Of a DNA stretch of 64,000 bases, positions 21,801-34,108 are shown piece by piece. Numbering within the stretch: position 1 is the first letter of the stretch; every line of letters begins with the position of its first letter. Below the pieces are notes generated by a model. That model was not told the DNA's origin. It made no database searches and saw nothing but the letters and a program-made list of their open reading frames with translations. Position numbers and translations under genes: made by a program. The stretch comes from Zhengitettix transpicula (taxonomy: Eukaryota; Arthropoda; Insecta; Orthoptera; Tetrigidae): the NCBI GenBank assembly GCA_037074705.1, contig CM073590.1, positions 113,046,100-113,110,099 on the forward strand, given 5' to 3'.

Positions 21801-22134
21801 TTGGTGCCATATTAGTGGCTTCAATATGGCGACCATATGTTTACATTTTGAATGTAGCTATGAATTTCATCAAATTAATCGTTCGTCATGTCTGAAGACT
21901 GAGGGACAATTATAACCTACAATACTCAATGAGTATATTTAAGAAGAAATGCGAAGGTATGTTTGTTGCCATTGATGCAATAAAATTCAATGTATTTTAT
22001 AGCACCGGGGATTGAGTGTTGATGCTCTCTGCATAGGTAAGTAAAATCACTTCATGACTAAAGATTAATGTAGAATTAAATACTTTTTCTGGTTTACATA
22101 AATAAGTACACGGGCTACGCCGGGCACCCACCTA
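18811..22134. other. Long AT-rich stretch, no gene recognised
   Basis: Apart from a TGACGTCA palindrome at 21,612-21,619 in a small GC-richer patch, I see no domain, hairpin or repeat end in over 3 kb. Open frames (20,181-20,411 and 21,591-21,836, minus) have no recognisable motif. Confidence 0.5.
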
Positions 22135-22275
22135 GTTAATAAATATAAAGAATTGAAATTAATATTCGCCATCATAGCTGCATCGCTGACGTCACACAAC
22201 TCAGCTGCTCGCAGATTCATAAACATCCACGTCTGTAACCCCGATTCGAATATCGCCATTAGTAGTACACAAAAA
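22135..22275 (-). repeat. Dispersed repeat R5, copy B
   Basis: Matches 6790-6905, including GCATCGCTGACGTCAC. The CGGGCTACGCCGGGCACCC sequence directly before it (22,109-22,127) resembles the GC-rich ends of some insect non-autonomous elements, which I note without assigning a family. Strand is given relative to copy A and is uncertain. Confidence 0.45.
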
Positions 22276-22365
22276 AATTGTAATTTTAAACAAAAAATCT
22301 TTATTAACACGATTATATTTTAAAATACTGACATCGTTTAATTACAATAAAATTTCGTTCAAATT

Positions 22366-22515
22366 GATGGGTGCCAGCAGAATGCCTGCAAATTTTAGCA
22401 TGTTACCACGGAAGTTATAACATGAATAGACACAATAATTACATTACTTCGGCTTTTAATTTAATTTGAAACTCTCTCTGTACAGGGTATTGCACTAATC
22501 CAATATCACAGCATT
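22366..22515 (+). repeat. Dispersed repeat R4, copy B
   Basis: Counterpart of 1052-1175 (GGTGCCAGCAG, CCTGCAAA, TACAGGGTA in the same order). Confidence 0.35.
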
Positions 22516-22679
22516 TGAACTTTAAACGTAAATAATTGAGCTGAATGAAAGTACTTGACTATAAATAAAAATTACCAATTTCGTTGAATTGCCACAAAAT
22601 CTTGATTGTTCCCCCTCGTTTTTATCACGCCAAAAGGGTGTGTACATGGATCAGTAATGTTCTGCCATAGTCCTCGCGA

Positions 22680-23110
22680 TAACTTGAAGATTGCTACCCC
22701 CCAAAACAGCAACGTGGAGCTGTTTTCAGCAAAGAAGCTCCCGTGTTGGTTCCCGGTTCGGATTCCTAGTCACATGCTACACAGTTCCCCCCTGTGCGAA
22801 TTTGCGGAAATAGATCCAGTTTCAAAGTGATAAATTGAGATTTCTTTTAAAATTTTGCATGGAACCTTCCAGATTTATATCGTTTACTGAACTATTAAAA
22901 TCGGTTGTCACTGTAGCATCTAGTGTTTTATCAGTAATGACTTCGGCCACCGACGAGCGTGATATTGCTCTCTCTATCACCCATCGCCGAATGAATCTGT
23001 CCGTCGTCAAGATCTCGTGGGGGTTTCGTGTTTCTCAAAATTTCGAAAATCGTATAACTTCTATTAAATCAATATATTGGAAAATCGTCCATTAAAAATG
23101 TCTGTTTCCC
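22680..23110 (+). repeat. Dispersed repeat R3, copy B
   Basis: Counterpart of 7365-7815. AACAGCAACGTGGAGCTGTT is identical in both, followed by TTGGTTCCCGGTTCGGATTC and, near 23,050, ATAACTTCTATTAAAT. An open frame (22,835-23,095) lies inside but shows no domain. Confidence 0.55.
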
Positions 23111-23256
23111 CCAATGTAAGAATTTAGCCGCGCGACACGCCAAAAATGTTGACGTGTCATAATTAACAGTTATTTTTAACTGTCAACCAAACAGTATCTA
23201 ACCGTTAATAATTACAATGTTATAAAAATATAAAACAATTATTTGATATTCATTTA

Positions 23257-23316
23257 ATTTTAAAAATGATTAATTATTTATATCGGAAATACCGATTAAC
23301 ACACACACACACACAC

Positions 23317-23377
<61 letters not shown>

Positions 23378-23585
23378 AATAATCAATAATTAAAATGAAA
23401 TTTGCCCCACGTTGTCTATAAGTAGAGATTTAAATTGTATTTTGTGTGAATAAATTTGTTTTGTTTTGTTAAATTTAAATTTTTGTTAAATTTAAATTTC
23501 CTTTAATTAAATATTTAAAAGTTGGTTATTACAAATTGGCTACCACAACGTGGGGCAAATTTCATTTTAATTATTGATTATTATA

Positions 23586-23654
<69 letters not shown>

Positions 23655-23722
23655 CATATATGTGTGTGTGTGTGTGTGTTAATCGGTATTTCCGATATAA
23701 ATAATTAATCATTTTTAAAATT
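23257..23722. repeat. Foldback element with microsatellite arms around an LTR-end/PBS-like core
   Basis: The arms (about 23,257-23,415 and 23,545-23,722) are inverted copies. The outer 45-50 bp appear identical (AATTTTAAAAATGATTAATT and onward through TATCGGAAATACCGATTAAC), then come (CA)n and (TA)n on the left, (TA)n and (TG)n on the right, and then an inner shared block ending in CCCCACGTTGT. The spacer of about 130 bp ends GGTTATTACAAATTGGCTACC. On the right arm this makes TGGCTACCACAACGTGGGGC, which also occurs after an LTR-like sequence at 53,158. The structure looks like LTR-end sequence captured in a palindrome. Transcripts would fold into a hairpin. Confidence 0.8.
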
Positions 23723-26362
23723 ATTTATTTTAAATCGCTACTTACAAGTTTTATGCTTTTGAGTTCGGGAACACACTTCATTTTAATAATGGCCACTGTG
23801 TCCATAAAATTTACACAGACATTTTACTGACAAACGTTTCACAACACAACACTATCCTTTCAGTATCCAAACTCCAGACAGCAGACTTCCGACTACTGGT
23901 ATGGATGTTTCGCCCACGGTCATCAATCAATTTGTCTAGTATGATTGTCAGCGCCAAGATGTTCAGTCTATTCAAATGTTCTAAATCTCACAACGAAATC
24001 ACGATAACAGCGTTCAGTTCTATTAGACATATAATCTCTGCCATTTTAAACTCTTTCTCAGCTTCACCATACATCTCAAATATTTAAAACCCTTCTATTA
24101 AATTCTTCATTACTTTTGCCATATTTAATGCCAAAACCGCCCACTTTATGTCTATATCTCATATCGATGACCAAACTCTGCTCTCTACAACCACGTCCTC
24201 CTCCATTGCTCTCTGACATCCAACTAACTGTTTCGATCTCTGGCTTCCAACTAACTTTCCTATCAGCTTCCCGCTCTCCATAATATTCCTTTTTCCCACA
24301 GTTTTGATTTCCCACGTTCGGACCTCATCCGGCTTTCTCACGCTAAGAGAGCTACTCAATATTGTTAGATAAACATTTCCTCATCTTATAATTGGATGTC
24401 AACAAAAAACTGTTGTCATCGTTCCTTTGGGGTCTTGTTCCGATGTCCGTCAGACATTAGATCTAAGAGCCGCTAAAGACCCCCAATTAAAAATAGTTCT
24501 CAGTTTTATGTGAGCCTTTATCCGCTGTCAATCATCATTTTTTATACGAGCCACCCAAGAACCCTAGTCTGAGTTGGTAAACAGATTTTAAATAATGGCC
24601 GTCCACCTCTAGTCTGTGCCGCGAAACAAATATTATGAAATTTAAACAAAATAATGGACTTCTTAACTAGGTATTACAATATATACATATATATATATAT
24701 ATATAAATAAAGACAGAGAAGAGTCAAAATATAACAATTTTTAATGCATTGACGTTTCAGACTAAGTAGAACATAAATTTTTTACTCCTCTTTTTATGCT
24801 AATGTAAATATTTAAGACAAATTAGGCCATCTAAAGGGAAGACTCGTAAGTTTAATATATAAGTACCCCTTTGTTTGAATTGTTATGATTTTCGTGTAGG
24901 TAAATTTTCAAGGTTTCATGAGTTAATTTCTCATGCGTATTAGGCCTAATTATTGTCTCTGTGATTAGGTGGATAGTAGCTGCCATACTATACGTGAAAA
25001 TAAATACAATTTAGAATATTTAATTGGTTTAGATTTTTATGATTTGACACCTAGAACAAACGTGAATTTTAATAATGATCTGCAAGAATTTTGATTACAG
25101 TCATAATTAATATTATTAGATTTAATTTTCGTTTACTTAAATAGAACCACGCCCTATAAGAAATTATTACTCAAGAATTTCAATAACGTTAAAAAAAATT
25201 TACTTGAATAAAATATATTCTTTAATATACTCCGATTAAAAACGTACCATTGATATTACGAGCGATCCATTATGATAAAAGAAAACTTTTTTTCTCGAAG
25301 ATGAGAGTCGGTTTGTTTCGTAGAGATGAGCTGAGTTTGTTGAGAACTGAACAGCGAAAACGTTTCACCGAATAGCGCAGGAATCTGCACCAGGAGCGAA
25401 TGCTAATGCGAAAACATTGTTGACGGCATTACTTTTAATCGTCACTTTTGGCCTCTATCATGATGTAAGTTTTTTCCTCTGTTTTGTACATTCCGTCGTA
25501 CCAATATTTTCGTTTCCTCTTGTCTCGTTTTTTAAAATTCGTTAATTACAGATTTTCATGGGTTCATGGGTACACAAGCATTTCAGGTTTTCAGGATAGT
25601 GGACATTTCTGAGAAAAATATGAAATGGGTAAATTATTTTTGAAATATTGCCCGTGGAAACATTTTTGAATAGGTTTCAAGACAGTTTGACAGCACATAA
25701 ATTCAGTGAAGTTGTGAATTTTTGAAGTTGTATTGCGGTGCTGGTAAGGCACGATTATGGATTCTATTAGTGCGCTATGTTCGGTAACTTAAGGTATTTT
25801 ACAGCGCAAAATAATGAATACTACTCGCGTCGGAGCCGAATGACGCTAAATTCTGTATTGAATATCTCCGAACAGCGAAGTCTGGAGAAGACAGATTTAT
25901 TGGAATTTGTTGAGAGTTTGGATCTTGACATGTGCGCGGCTTTCCTCTCTCGTGTTAACACCTCACGCCTCAAGCACAGTTTAAGAGCGATCCACAAGTG
26001 CGCATGGGAGTTGAACGGAATCAATATCGCTGCTTCGGGTGGGGATACAACAAGTGCCAAGGCCTCCAACACGTCATTTCAATACGCGGACTGTCGGCGC
26101 CGTCGAACCTGCTCTTACCGCTAATGAATGGAGTCAAAATAAACACTGCATTCCCCCACGATCCAACGCTAATATTATCGCACTTCAAGCATTTCTCTTG
26201 CCGATCCAGGTTACAATGAACTGAATTTTCTTACACTGGTATTACTAATAATCGGCTTCAATGTGAAAATTATCGAGAAATTACTTTGTTAAATGTTATA
26301 AATCAGTTTTTTTTTCTAATGTTATATTTTAAAGATGACAGTTGTACGTATAAAACGTGATT
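23723..26362. other. No gene recognised; (TA)n at 24,676-24,704
   Basis: Includes unassigned open frames at 24,076-24,359 (minus) and 25,777-26,124 (plus, 115 codons, Arg/Ser-rich, no domain). At 24,751 the minus strand has CTGAAACGTCAATGC, similar to the GAAACGT ends of PLE-like sequences, without an accompanying GIY-YIG motif. Confidence 0.4.
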
Positions 26363-26870
26363 GAAAATTACGCGTGTGGATTTAGACCTGGAAGTCCACT
26401 TCGGACCACCTACATACAATAAGGCAAATTTTGGAGAAGTTTAGAGAATATGGCATTATATATTTCTGGACTTCAAGGCTGCCTTGTTACCACGAATAGA
26501 AGAGAACTCTCCAAGGTTATGGGAGAATTTAACATTACTAGAAAACTAATACACCTGAGTGAGCTCACATTAAAAAATGTATAGAAAAGGCTCTTTATGG
26601 GACGTATGAATGTTTTAATCCACTGAAAGGCCAGAGGCAAGCCCTATATTGTCTGAATTTCAATATAGTCTTAGAAAAAGTGTGATGCTGATCTGGATTT
26701 CAGATTATGTAGTACTAATAGGAAGACAGGAGAAATCAATGAGTAATACTTAAGTAAGGTTTGAGTCTGCAGCAGCACAAAAGCTAACTACTGTAAAAAA
26801 AAGTTCATGGATACGTCTAAAAATAGAAAAGTTTCAATAAATAATCTAAAAATATACAAAAATGAACATT
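26363..26870 (+). pseudogene. Non-LTR retrotransposon reverse transcriptase fragment
   Basis: Translation in several frames gives ENYACGFRPGSPLRTT, then ALYISGLQGCLVTTNRRELSK, then VMGEFNITRKLIHLSELTLK. These correspond in order to the RT blocks NYQCGFRPGRSTTDQ, DFKAAYDS..R..L and the helical region that follows. Later, KKKFMDTSKNRKVSINNLK fits the segment after the catalytic YADD. The YADD itself is not visible. Many stops and shifts show long decay. No 5' or 3' end was found. Confidence 0.65.
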
Positions 26871-27084
26871 AATTTTCTTTATGAGAATAGAAGTGTAAAG
26901 CAACGTTACTAGTTTCTAATAAACGCCAATAATGACCTATAGGATTGTGGGAGCAACATCTTATTTTTCTTTTTAACCGGAAAAACATCCCTTTGTTAGC
27001 CTCCTTAGTGGATTTCCTTCTAACCCAAAATTTTCCATCTCATCCGACGCTTTATTGATAAAAAACAAATTATTCGATAAATCA

Positions 27085-27275
27085 ATGGTAGCTGTCCCTA
27101 TCTTGAGCCACCATCCACTATGCTTTTATTTTCTATGTTTGTAGTTCCTTCAAAGCTCCTTCTAGCCATCTTACCTCGGGCCTTCCTTTTCTTCTATTAC
27201 GTTCTGGCTGTGAGAAGGTTTATTTCTTAGGTGTGTAATATCTTCCCAACTTCTTACGTTTCCTAACCATTAAAG
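27085..27275 (-). pseudogene. Non-LTR retrotransposon C-terminal fragment, opposite strand
   Basis: The minus strand reads ERNRRKGRPEVRWLEGALKE followed closely by WMVAQDRDSYH. This is the conserved C-terminal tail of many insect LINE polyproteins (GRP..RW.D.V..DL followed by A.DR..W). It belongs to the same broad LINE type as the fragment 300 bp upstream but lies on the other strand, so it is a separate insertion or an inversion. Confidence 0.55.
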
Positions 27276-27824
27276 CCTACATATTTTTATAGTCTACACT
27301 GTGATAGTTTTTTTTATACAGTTTGTATAGCTCTTCATTGTATTTTATCCTACATATAACGTTAATCATAAATCTTCGTCAGGATATCCCTTCCAAATAT
27401 TCTCAATTTTTCTTCGCTAACATTGATTTATAGAATAATTTGTTTTCTGCTGAATTCAATTATTGAAGTTTGCGAGAAACGAAAGTTTATATCTTGGCAT
27501 CGATTAAATATAATCCAATAAAGTACAGTAATTCAATTAATTTACTTTGTGCCAAACAAAAAACATTTTTATTTTCAATTTATTGACCTTCATGCAAAGA
27601 ATTTGGCGAAAGTGGTTTCAATTTAATAACTGAACAAATAACTGGATTAAAATATTAATTAAGATTTACTGTGATGAATGTGGTTACTGAAAATGCGTTA
27701 CTGAGAATCAATTTAGTTTAAATGTGATTGTTTACATTGCAGAAAATCATTATATATATTAATCATCTTATTTGGTAAAAGGCTTTTAAATAATATACAG
27801 GGTGGTATGAAAAGGTCTGAAAAT

Positions 27825-28430
27825 ATCTTAAGGGTGTAATCGATCTTCAAAGGTTTAAGTAACAAATGAGATTGTTAAGAGATCCTTAAGGTACTTGAAT
27901 TATTCTTGACCTCCTTAAGGCACTGGAGGAATTTTTGTTCCCTTTAAAGTACCTGAAGTATTTTTCGTTCACTTAAGGTCTCTGGAGTGTCACTTCCAAA
28001 TTCAGAATATGTCACGTAAGATGACAGTCAAGCAGTCGTCTGGATTGGGCTGTCGAACCAAGGAGTAGTACTAAGGTCTCTGGAGTATCCCCCCATCCCT
28101 CTTTAGGTACCGTGAATATTTTTTATCTTTTGTAAGTTAACGGGGATATAATTAACTCCCGTATGGCACCGGGAGTATTCTTGACTACCTTACTTAAGAT
28201 ACCATAAATATTTTTAACTCACTTAACGTACGGGGACTTTCTTTAATCTCGATAACTTTTTTAAGGTACCGGTGAATTCTTGAGTCCCTTATGGTACCAG
28301 GAGTATTTCTGACTACCTTACGGTACCAGAACTACTTTATTAATGCACCCGGATTTTTTGGACACTGAAGGTACTGTGCTAATTTCTGGTACCAGTCATT
28401 AAATTGAAGTTAACCCCCATCGGAATAAGT
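27825..28430 (+). repeat. Degenerate minisatellite of about 30 bp
   Basis: Repeated units such as GGCACCGGGAGTATTCTTGA, GGTACCGGTGAATTCTTGAG and GGTACCAGGAGTATTTCTGA, separated by CCCTTAT or CCTTAC, run with a period of roughly 28-33 bp. Units at the left (27,880-28,000) are more diverged. The same unit occurs inverted near 16,800. Confidence 0.75.
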
Positions 28431-29930
28431 AGGGGATTAACCTTCAAGGGATTCGTGATCCAAGATACGTGACGGTCTCGATGCCGTTTTGGCAAGAGAT
28501 TATAGTCGAATTATTTTATTTTCCTTACTAATATAAATAAATACCTGGGCACCCAGCACATTCAAACATTGTAGTCAAGTGTGTACATACGTACAGATAT
28601 TATTATTTACTTTATAATGGCGACGAACCAGACATACTCTTACACTTACTAATACCTGAAAAAGCAATTTTTTTTGATCGAATCACTAACGTTTAAGGTT
28701 TTGAGAGCTCTGAAGATGCAGATATGCATTGAGATAATTGCAGTCCCTTATTTGAGAAAATTAGTCAGGGTTTTAGCGTTCGTGAAGTATTTGTGTAAAA
28801 ACTTGAACAGCAAGCACTTAGACGTACTTCAATATCAGTGCTTTGCTACTCACGTAAATAATATTTTTTGTGTGTAATTACGTACTTCCTCCACACAATA
28901 TCTATTTGTCAACCAAGAGATTCTAATGGAGTAGCTTTTTACGTACTTGTAGTGGTGACTTATCTGTAGTCATAATGTCAGGTTTCTGTCCATTTCTAAA
29001 GTTACCCCGGAATTCTCTGGTACTTATGAAATGAATCAGAATGCTCGACTCGCTTTTGTTTTGTTGATTTATTATCGCTTTAATTAAATGCGGACGCGTT
29101 GCATGAATTTATTAAATCTTCTTTCACGTTATGCATACATTACGTCGCAGAGAAGTTTTCTTGTCATAGTTTCCACACCGTCGTTCTAAAAAATATTTCC
29201 TTGTAATGTTGCTTCTGTTTCATTCGCTTTTAGTAAATCCACAAAAACTATTTTAAAATTTCTCTTATTTATTTTTAATAACAAGACACTATTGTACAAG
29301 TGACTTGTACGTGTCAAAGTCATTTTTGTCTCTTAAATTCAGTAATTGACGGAATTATTTTTCGTATTCTTCAAAAAAATTCAGTGCCCATAAAGATTTT
29401 TATACTAATATGTACAGAACCGTTGAAAAATAGACCTAAAAGCTATTATACTGGGGTCTGAATTGTTGTTATACTAATATACGTCTTCCACAAAGTCTTT
29501 TCTTTCCTTTTTATTCATCTTATAGTGTATTGTATACAATGCATATAGATTGTATGTAGTTCATAATTTTTATTGTTTTTATAAAAATCTAGAAGCATGA
29601 CATAATAAAACTATTTTATTTTATTTTTAAAATATCTTATGCATATAAACCGATTATAGTTAATAAAAATAAAATTTCTAAATAACTTATATCAATTTCA
29701 CGACTGTTATCGTACGGAAATTCTTGAGTTCTTTTTTCTTAGTTCACAAATCTCACCCAACACCATTTATTAAACACTACCTAATACGGCACATTAAAAA
29801 TAATAAATAACTTTAAATAATTCTCAATTAATTTCAGTTTAGGCTTAGATATTTATTGATTCCTCTTTTGAGGAACGGATGAACATATATAGAAACACAA
29901 TTATCTCAAAGATTGAAGCCTTTCCCGGTG
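28431..29930. other. AT-rich, no gene recognised
   Basis: The open frame 28,674-28,877 has no domain. Nothing else is visible. Confidence 0.45.
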
Positions 29931-30160
29931 TAGTTGTTCAATATATTGTTCTCGGAGTTCAACCGGGTTTTGCATAATTATATTAGAACGCAACGTTTCG
30001 TCGACTAAAAGCTCTGTCGTCATCTTCTAGGCGACTACGTTACTTATTTTCTTTCTTCGCCTAGAAGATGACGACAGAGCTTTTAGTCGTCGAAACGTTG
30101 CATTCTAATATAATTAAGCTAAACCCGGTTGAACTCCGAGAACAATATATTGAACAATTA
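29931..30160. repeat. Near-perfect hairpin (foldback) with about 104-bp arms
   Basis: Arms 29,931-30,034 and 30,057-30,160 are inverted copies with only about five differences, separated by 22 bases. They include GTTCTCGGAGTTCAACCGGG, TCTAATATAATT or its complement, and AAAAGCTCTGTCGTCATCTT. Within the right arm, ACGAC and GTCGT form a small stem directly before GAAACGTTGC, the same arrangement as at the PLE remnants. It is probably two pseudo-LTR ends of a PLE in inverted orientation. Confidence 0.9.
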
Positions 30161-31229
30161 TCTCATTAATAATACATATAAAAATTTATATATATATATA
30201 TTGTGTGTTGGTCAGAAAAATATTAAATAAATGAGATGTGTAAATATAAAAACAAAATTTAATACAAAAACAGAAAGATTATTATATAAATTAGAGAAAA
30301 AATTTGTTAAAAATGTCAGCAAACATTGGACTGAAATAAGCCCTTTTAATATCTTAAGAGAGAATATGCATAGCCTTTATAAATTATAACGTACGTAAGT
30401 TGGGTAAATGACCAATACTAGACTGAATTTTGATCATGTTATTTGTATTAAAAGCATAAAATTTGTTATTAAGCATTTAGGAAATTGGTGATTAAAATCT
30501 TGAGAACTTATTCATTGAAACGAAATTCTAGATTGATTAATAGAGTCGTTTGCCTATATATAGAACTAATATTACAAAGTAATTTCATAAATAACAAATT
30601 CAGTAGATTACACAGTATAAGAATGAAATTAACTACAGCATAAATTATCCCAATTACTTATAATTATAGTGACAGAAAATCTCACAAATGATCACATAAC
30701 GAATGCTATACACGCATTTTTCTTGTCATATCATTTTAATTGTGCACTGTCACAACACGAAATCGTTTGCTAGAACACATCGGCTTCTCGTCAGCTACGA
30801 AGGGATGTCGGCATGGATTTTTGCTAAAAATAGAAAACAGAGGCAGGAAAAGAGAACCAAAGAGGTAAAACTGTACGTGTTATTTAATACACACAAACCT
30901 AGGTAGCACACATTCAGCTATTCCGTACACATGATAATTTAGCCACATGGAGACCGATGCAAAAATTCGCACAGGGGTATTCAATACCATTTATAAGCAA
31001 AGTTGTACACTGTTTTATAAATGTATTGAAATTATTTATGTTCTTTTAATATGGAGAAAGGCCGTTAAAATTGTACGATGGATTTATGGAAACTAAGGTT
31101 ATGTTTACTGAAACTGCGTAATTTATATTCCAGCAGTCAAGATGCCAATAAATATTGGCTGTCACTTGATTGCGCGTCAAATTTCTTTAGAGTCATACTT
31201 CGCAGGTGCTACGCCCTCTTCGCATTAGA
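30161..31229. other. AT-rich, no gene recognised
   Basis: Nothing beyond a short (TA)n near 30,186. Confidence 0.45.
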
Positions 31230-31330
31230 TAGTTAATCCGTGCTGTTTCCCCTCCCTCAATCTGCGCCACACACCATGGATGCTGACGCGTGCTATATCC
31301 CCACGCCTTGTCCGCTGCCAATCAGCTTAC
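31230..31330 (-). repeat. Fragment of dispersed repeat R2
   Basis: CCTCCCTCAATCTGCGCCAC is the complement of the GTGGCGCAGATTGAGAGTGG part of R2 at 5993-6012. Only this section is conserved. Confidence 0.45.
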
Positions 31331-32689
31331 GGTACGTTTCATACAGCTTTAAGTGAAGTAACTATTGTTCCTCATATATGCATTCAGCGTATATTTCCTA
31401 AAAGATACAAATACTGCTGGATTAATTAATATAATGAATTACAGTAATGTTTATGTAATAATCATGTATACCTTTTGCGGAAAATACTATCTAACTGCAT
31501 TAGAGCTGATGACCAATAGAGAAATAAATTACGAAGTACCGAAATTTACATTACGTTCATTTTTACGCATTGACATGTAAAATATTAGTTTCTGTGGAAA
31601 TAAAGAATTTATTAACTCCATATATGCCATTCAAATCGAAACAAGATTTAACGGTATCGAATAAAATACGATAATTTGTTGAGGAAGAGAAACGCTTAGC
31701 TTTTGCGGCTTCGTTGAGTGAACCGCAAACAAGCAACGAGTGACTGTGTTGCTAGCATTTGTCTTCGGTTTCCTTTCAAAGAAAACGTTCATCCTTATTA
31801 TAAGAACGTCGTTAAGATCGCAAAGGATTCTGGGAAAGATGCACTGTAGAATATTCGCTTCAAAGAAAATATCATTAAGCTGTTATTCTTTTTCTTTTTC
31901 GTTAAGAGCGCTCTAAAAATTAGCTGGGATGTTTCTCAGTTCGATTATCAAAAACAGAAGACTGTATTTAAACTGAAGATTATTTTTTTATCTAAAACAT
32001 TCAATACTTAACGTGCATACTTTGAACTTACGGTAATAGTGTTCCCCGATTGTTTCCTAACAATGGAATCTCAGCTTCATTACTCGTTTGGAAATTTTAT
32101 TATTAATGCAGTCTTCTAGACTATAGGAAATTTGTATTTTATATTAAAAGTGAATTAAATGTCTCCCGAGCAATGCATGAAAAAAATACTTGAAAATGTA
32201 AGAAAGTCTTTATTTTAATTTTCTTATGAATATGGTTTCCGTATATTATATATGAGCACAGGAAAATTAAAGTTTCAAACAAAAGTCAGAATTGTGGGAA
32301 AATGTAGCCCATACAATCATCCTTTAAAAAGAACGGAAAATCAAAGTTACTCCAAATGTATATAGTTTGTTCAAAATTACAACTAATACTTATTCAGGAG
32401 TAAAATACCAATCTTTTAAATTTTTTTAAACATGTTACCTGGAGATTAATGTAATATCTCTTATATTTAATGTACAGTAGTTATTATAGGTGACACCTGG
32501 CTGTATGTTGTTGCATAAATTATGCTTATGTGAAGTACAAAACAGTAGTGGTTGGTACATAAAAGTCTCATATGAGATCAAATAACTGACCTGAAAATAC
32601 AATTTCGTACGTCAACCGAAGAAACACAAGTTTCCTACTATAGTGAGCGTCACGAACGAAGGTTGGTGTTGATATTTAATGGAGGAAAG
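31331..32689. other. AT-rich, no gene recognised
   Basis: No domain or repeat end visible. Confidence 0.45.
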
Positions 32690-32765
32690 ACATCCGACAC
32701 TGCCACGATGCGCGTGAAATAATCACATACACGACAACGATGTAACGAGGTCAAGCTCTATCCGA
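32690..32765 (+). repeat. Fragment of dispersed repeat R2
   Basis: TGCCACGATGCGCGTGAAAT followed by ACACG, GATGTAACGAGGTCAAGCT matches the R2 section at 14,968-15,027. Confidence 0.6.
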
Positions 32766-33584
32766 TTAAATAAGTTGATTTGCTTTGAACTTGTTAAAAC
32801 TTAGAGATCGGAATAAGATGGATGTAAAGGAATTTTAATTCTAACTAAGGTACGGAAATGAACAGGCTAAAGAGGATCAGGTCGGAGGAAAATTCAGCGT
32901 CGTCTCTTCTTCTGTGTCATGAAGAAGAATTCTAGGGAAGGAAAATAGGAGTTTCGATAACGTAGGATTCTTGGTATCTAACGACCTTCCAAAGTCGTTA
33001 TCAAAAACAGAAAGCGCTATGAATTTAAAGAGAAAGTGTAATATTGAAATGTCTTCATACATTTTCTGAGATGTGAAAATGTCCTATGACTCATACAACT
33101 TGCTAGAGGAAACCGTCCGCCTTGAATTAGATTTAATAGGCAGACAATTTCGTCCAAATATACAGGAATATATCTTCCTGCATTCATGAAGATGTTAGTA
33201 TTCAACGTTATAAAGGTTTGTTTCAAAATTTATTCCTCTCTGTTACTTTATTTGTCCAAAACACACATTTACTTAACATTCCTCACTAATGGAATACGTG
33301 CCATGCTGTAATTACCTCTGAATTTCGTTTATTCAATAAGATTGTGTCATTATATAAAGGCCCGACGTTTCATTAAAGTAAGACAAGAGCAGAAAACAGT
33401 CGTCTGAGTGACTGGCCTCAGACATGATATTGGGCGCCAAGTCCTACGTTGGTTTAATCTCTACTTTCATTCTGTATTATCCGTTGTATTAAGTTATTTA
33501 CTCGATCTATAACATTATTGCCTTCTAGCCTTTCTTGACACCCTAGATTTTTATAACATACTAATATATGTAAATATGGGAAGA
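32766..33584. other. No gene recognised
   Basis: At 33,362 the minus strand carries ATGAAACGTCGGGCC after a region with GAGGCCAGTCACTCAGACGA, another PLE-like GAAACGT end without coding support. Confidence 0.35.
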
Positions 33585-33765
33585 CTTATTTTTAATTTGA
33601 CGTTTTCAAATTTTAGATAGCCTTAAAGTTATTTATCAGACAAATACAATTCAGTCGTTTTTTCTTAGGCAACGAAATCTCTGGTCAAAGAGGTAAAATC
33701 TGGCCACGAAACGTTCGTCATTTATATTTCTTGAAAAATCGTTAAAAAATTAGGGAACGTTCGAC
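33585..33765 (+). repeat. Dispersed repeat R6, copy A
   Basis: Shares a weak but ordered set of blocks with 61,575-61,730: TTAGATAGCCTTAAAGTTAT against TCAGATAGCCCTTAAGTTAT, then GAGGTAAAATCTGG or GTAGGTAAAATGAGG, then CGTTCGTCATTTAT or TGTTCGCCATTTGG. No coding sense was found. Confidence 0.4.
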
Positions 33766-34108
33766 AATTAGTGGCAGTAAGTGAAATTACAGGTTAATAT
33801 TTTTATTTTACGTCGCATCTACTGCCTGGTTAAGTGAAGCTTACTTATACATTGGTTCTTCCTTACAGACTAGTACAAGGGATTCAGATTACATTGGTTT
33901 ATGACTCACTGATTCACGAAAATTTAAGATATGTTAAAATAATTCGATTCTTAAGTATGTAAACACTCAAGTTGTACTTTAATTACAAAAATAATTTGAT
34001 ATGTTTATAAGCTAATCAAAGTATAAGAGACGTAATAGTAATTTCGATGTTGTCTCGTAATTTAAACATTTGCGGTAGTGTGTATATCTTATTTCATGGA
34101 TCATGGAT

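Noticed and set aside
23281..23690. Z-DNA-forming or coding repeat in the (CA)/(TG) tracts
   Set aside because: The 60-codon frame at 23,522 is merely translated microsatellite; Z-DNA potential is generic and not specific to this locus.
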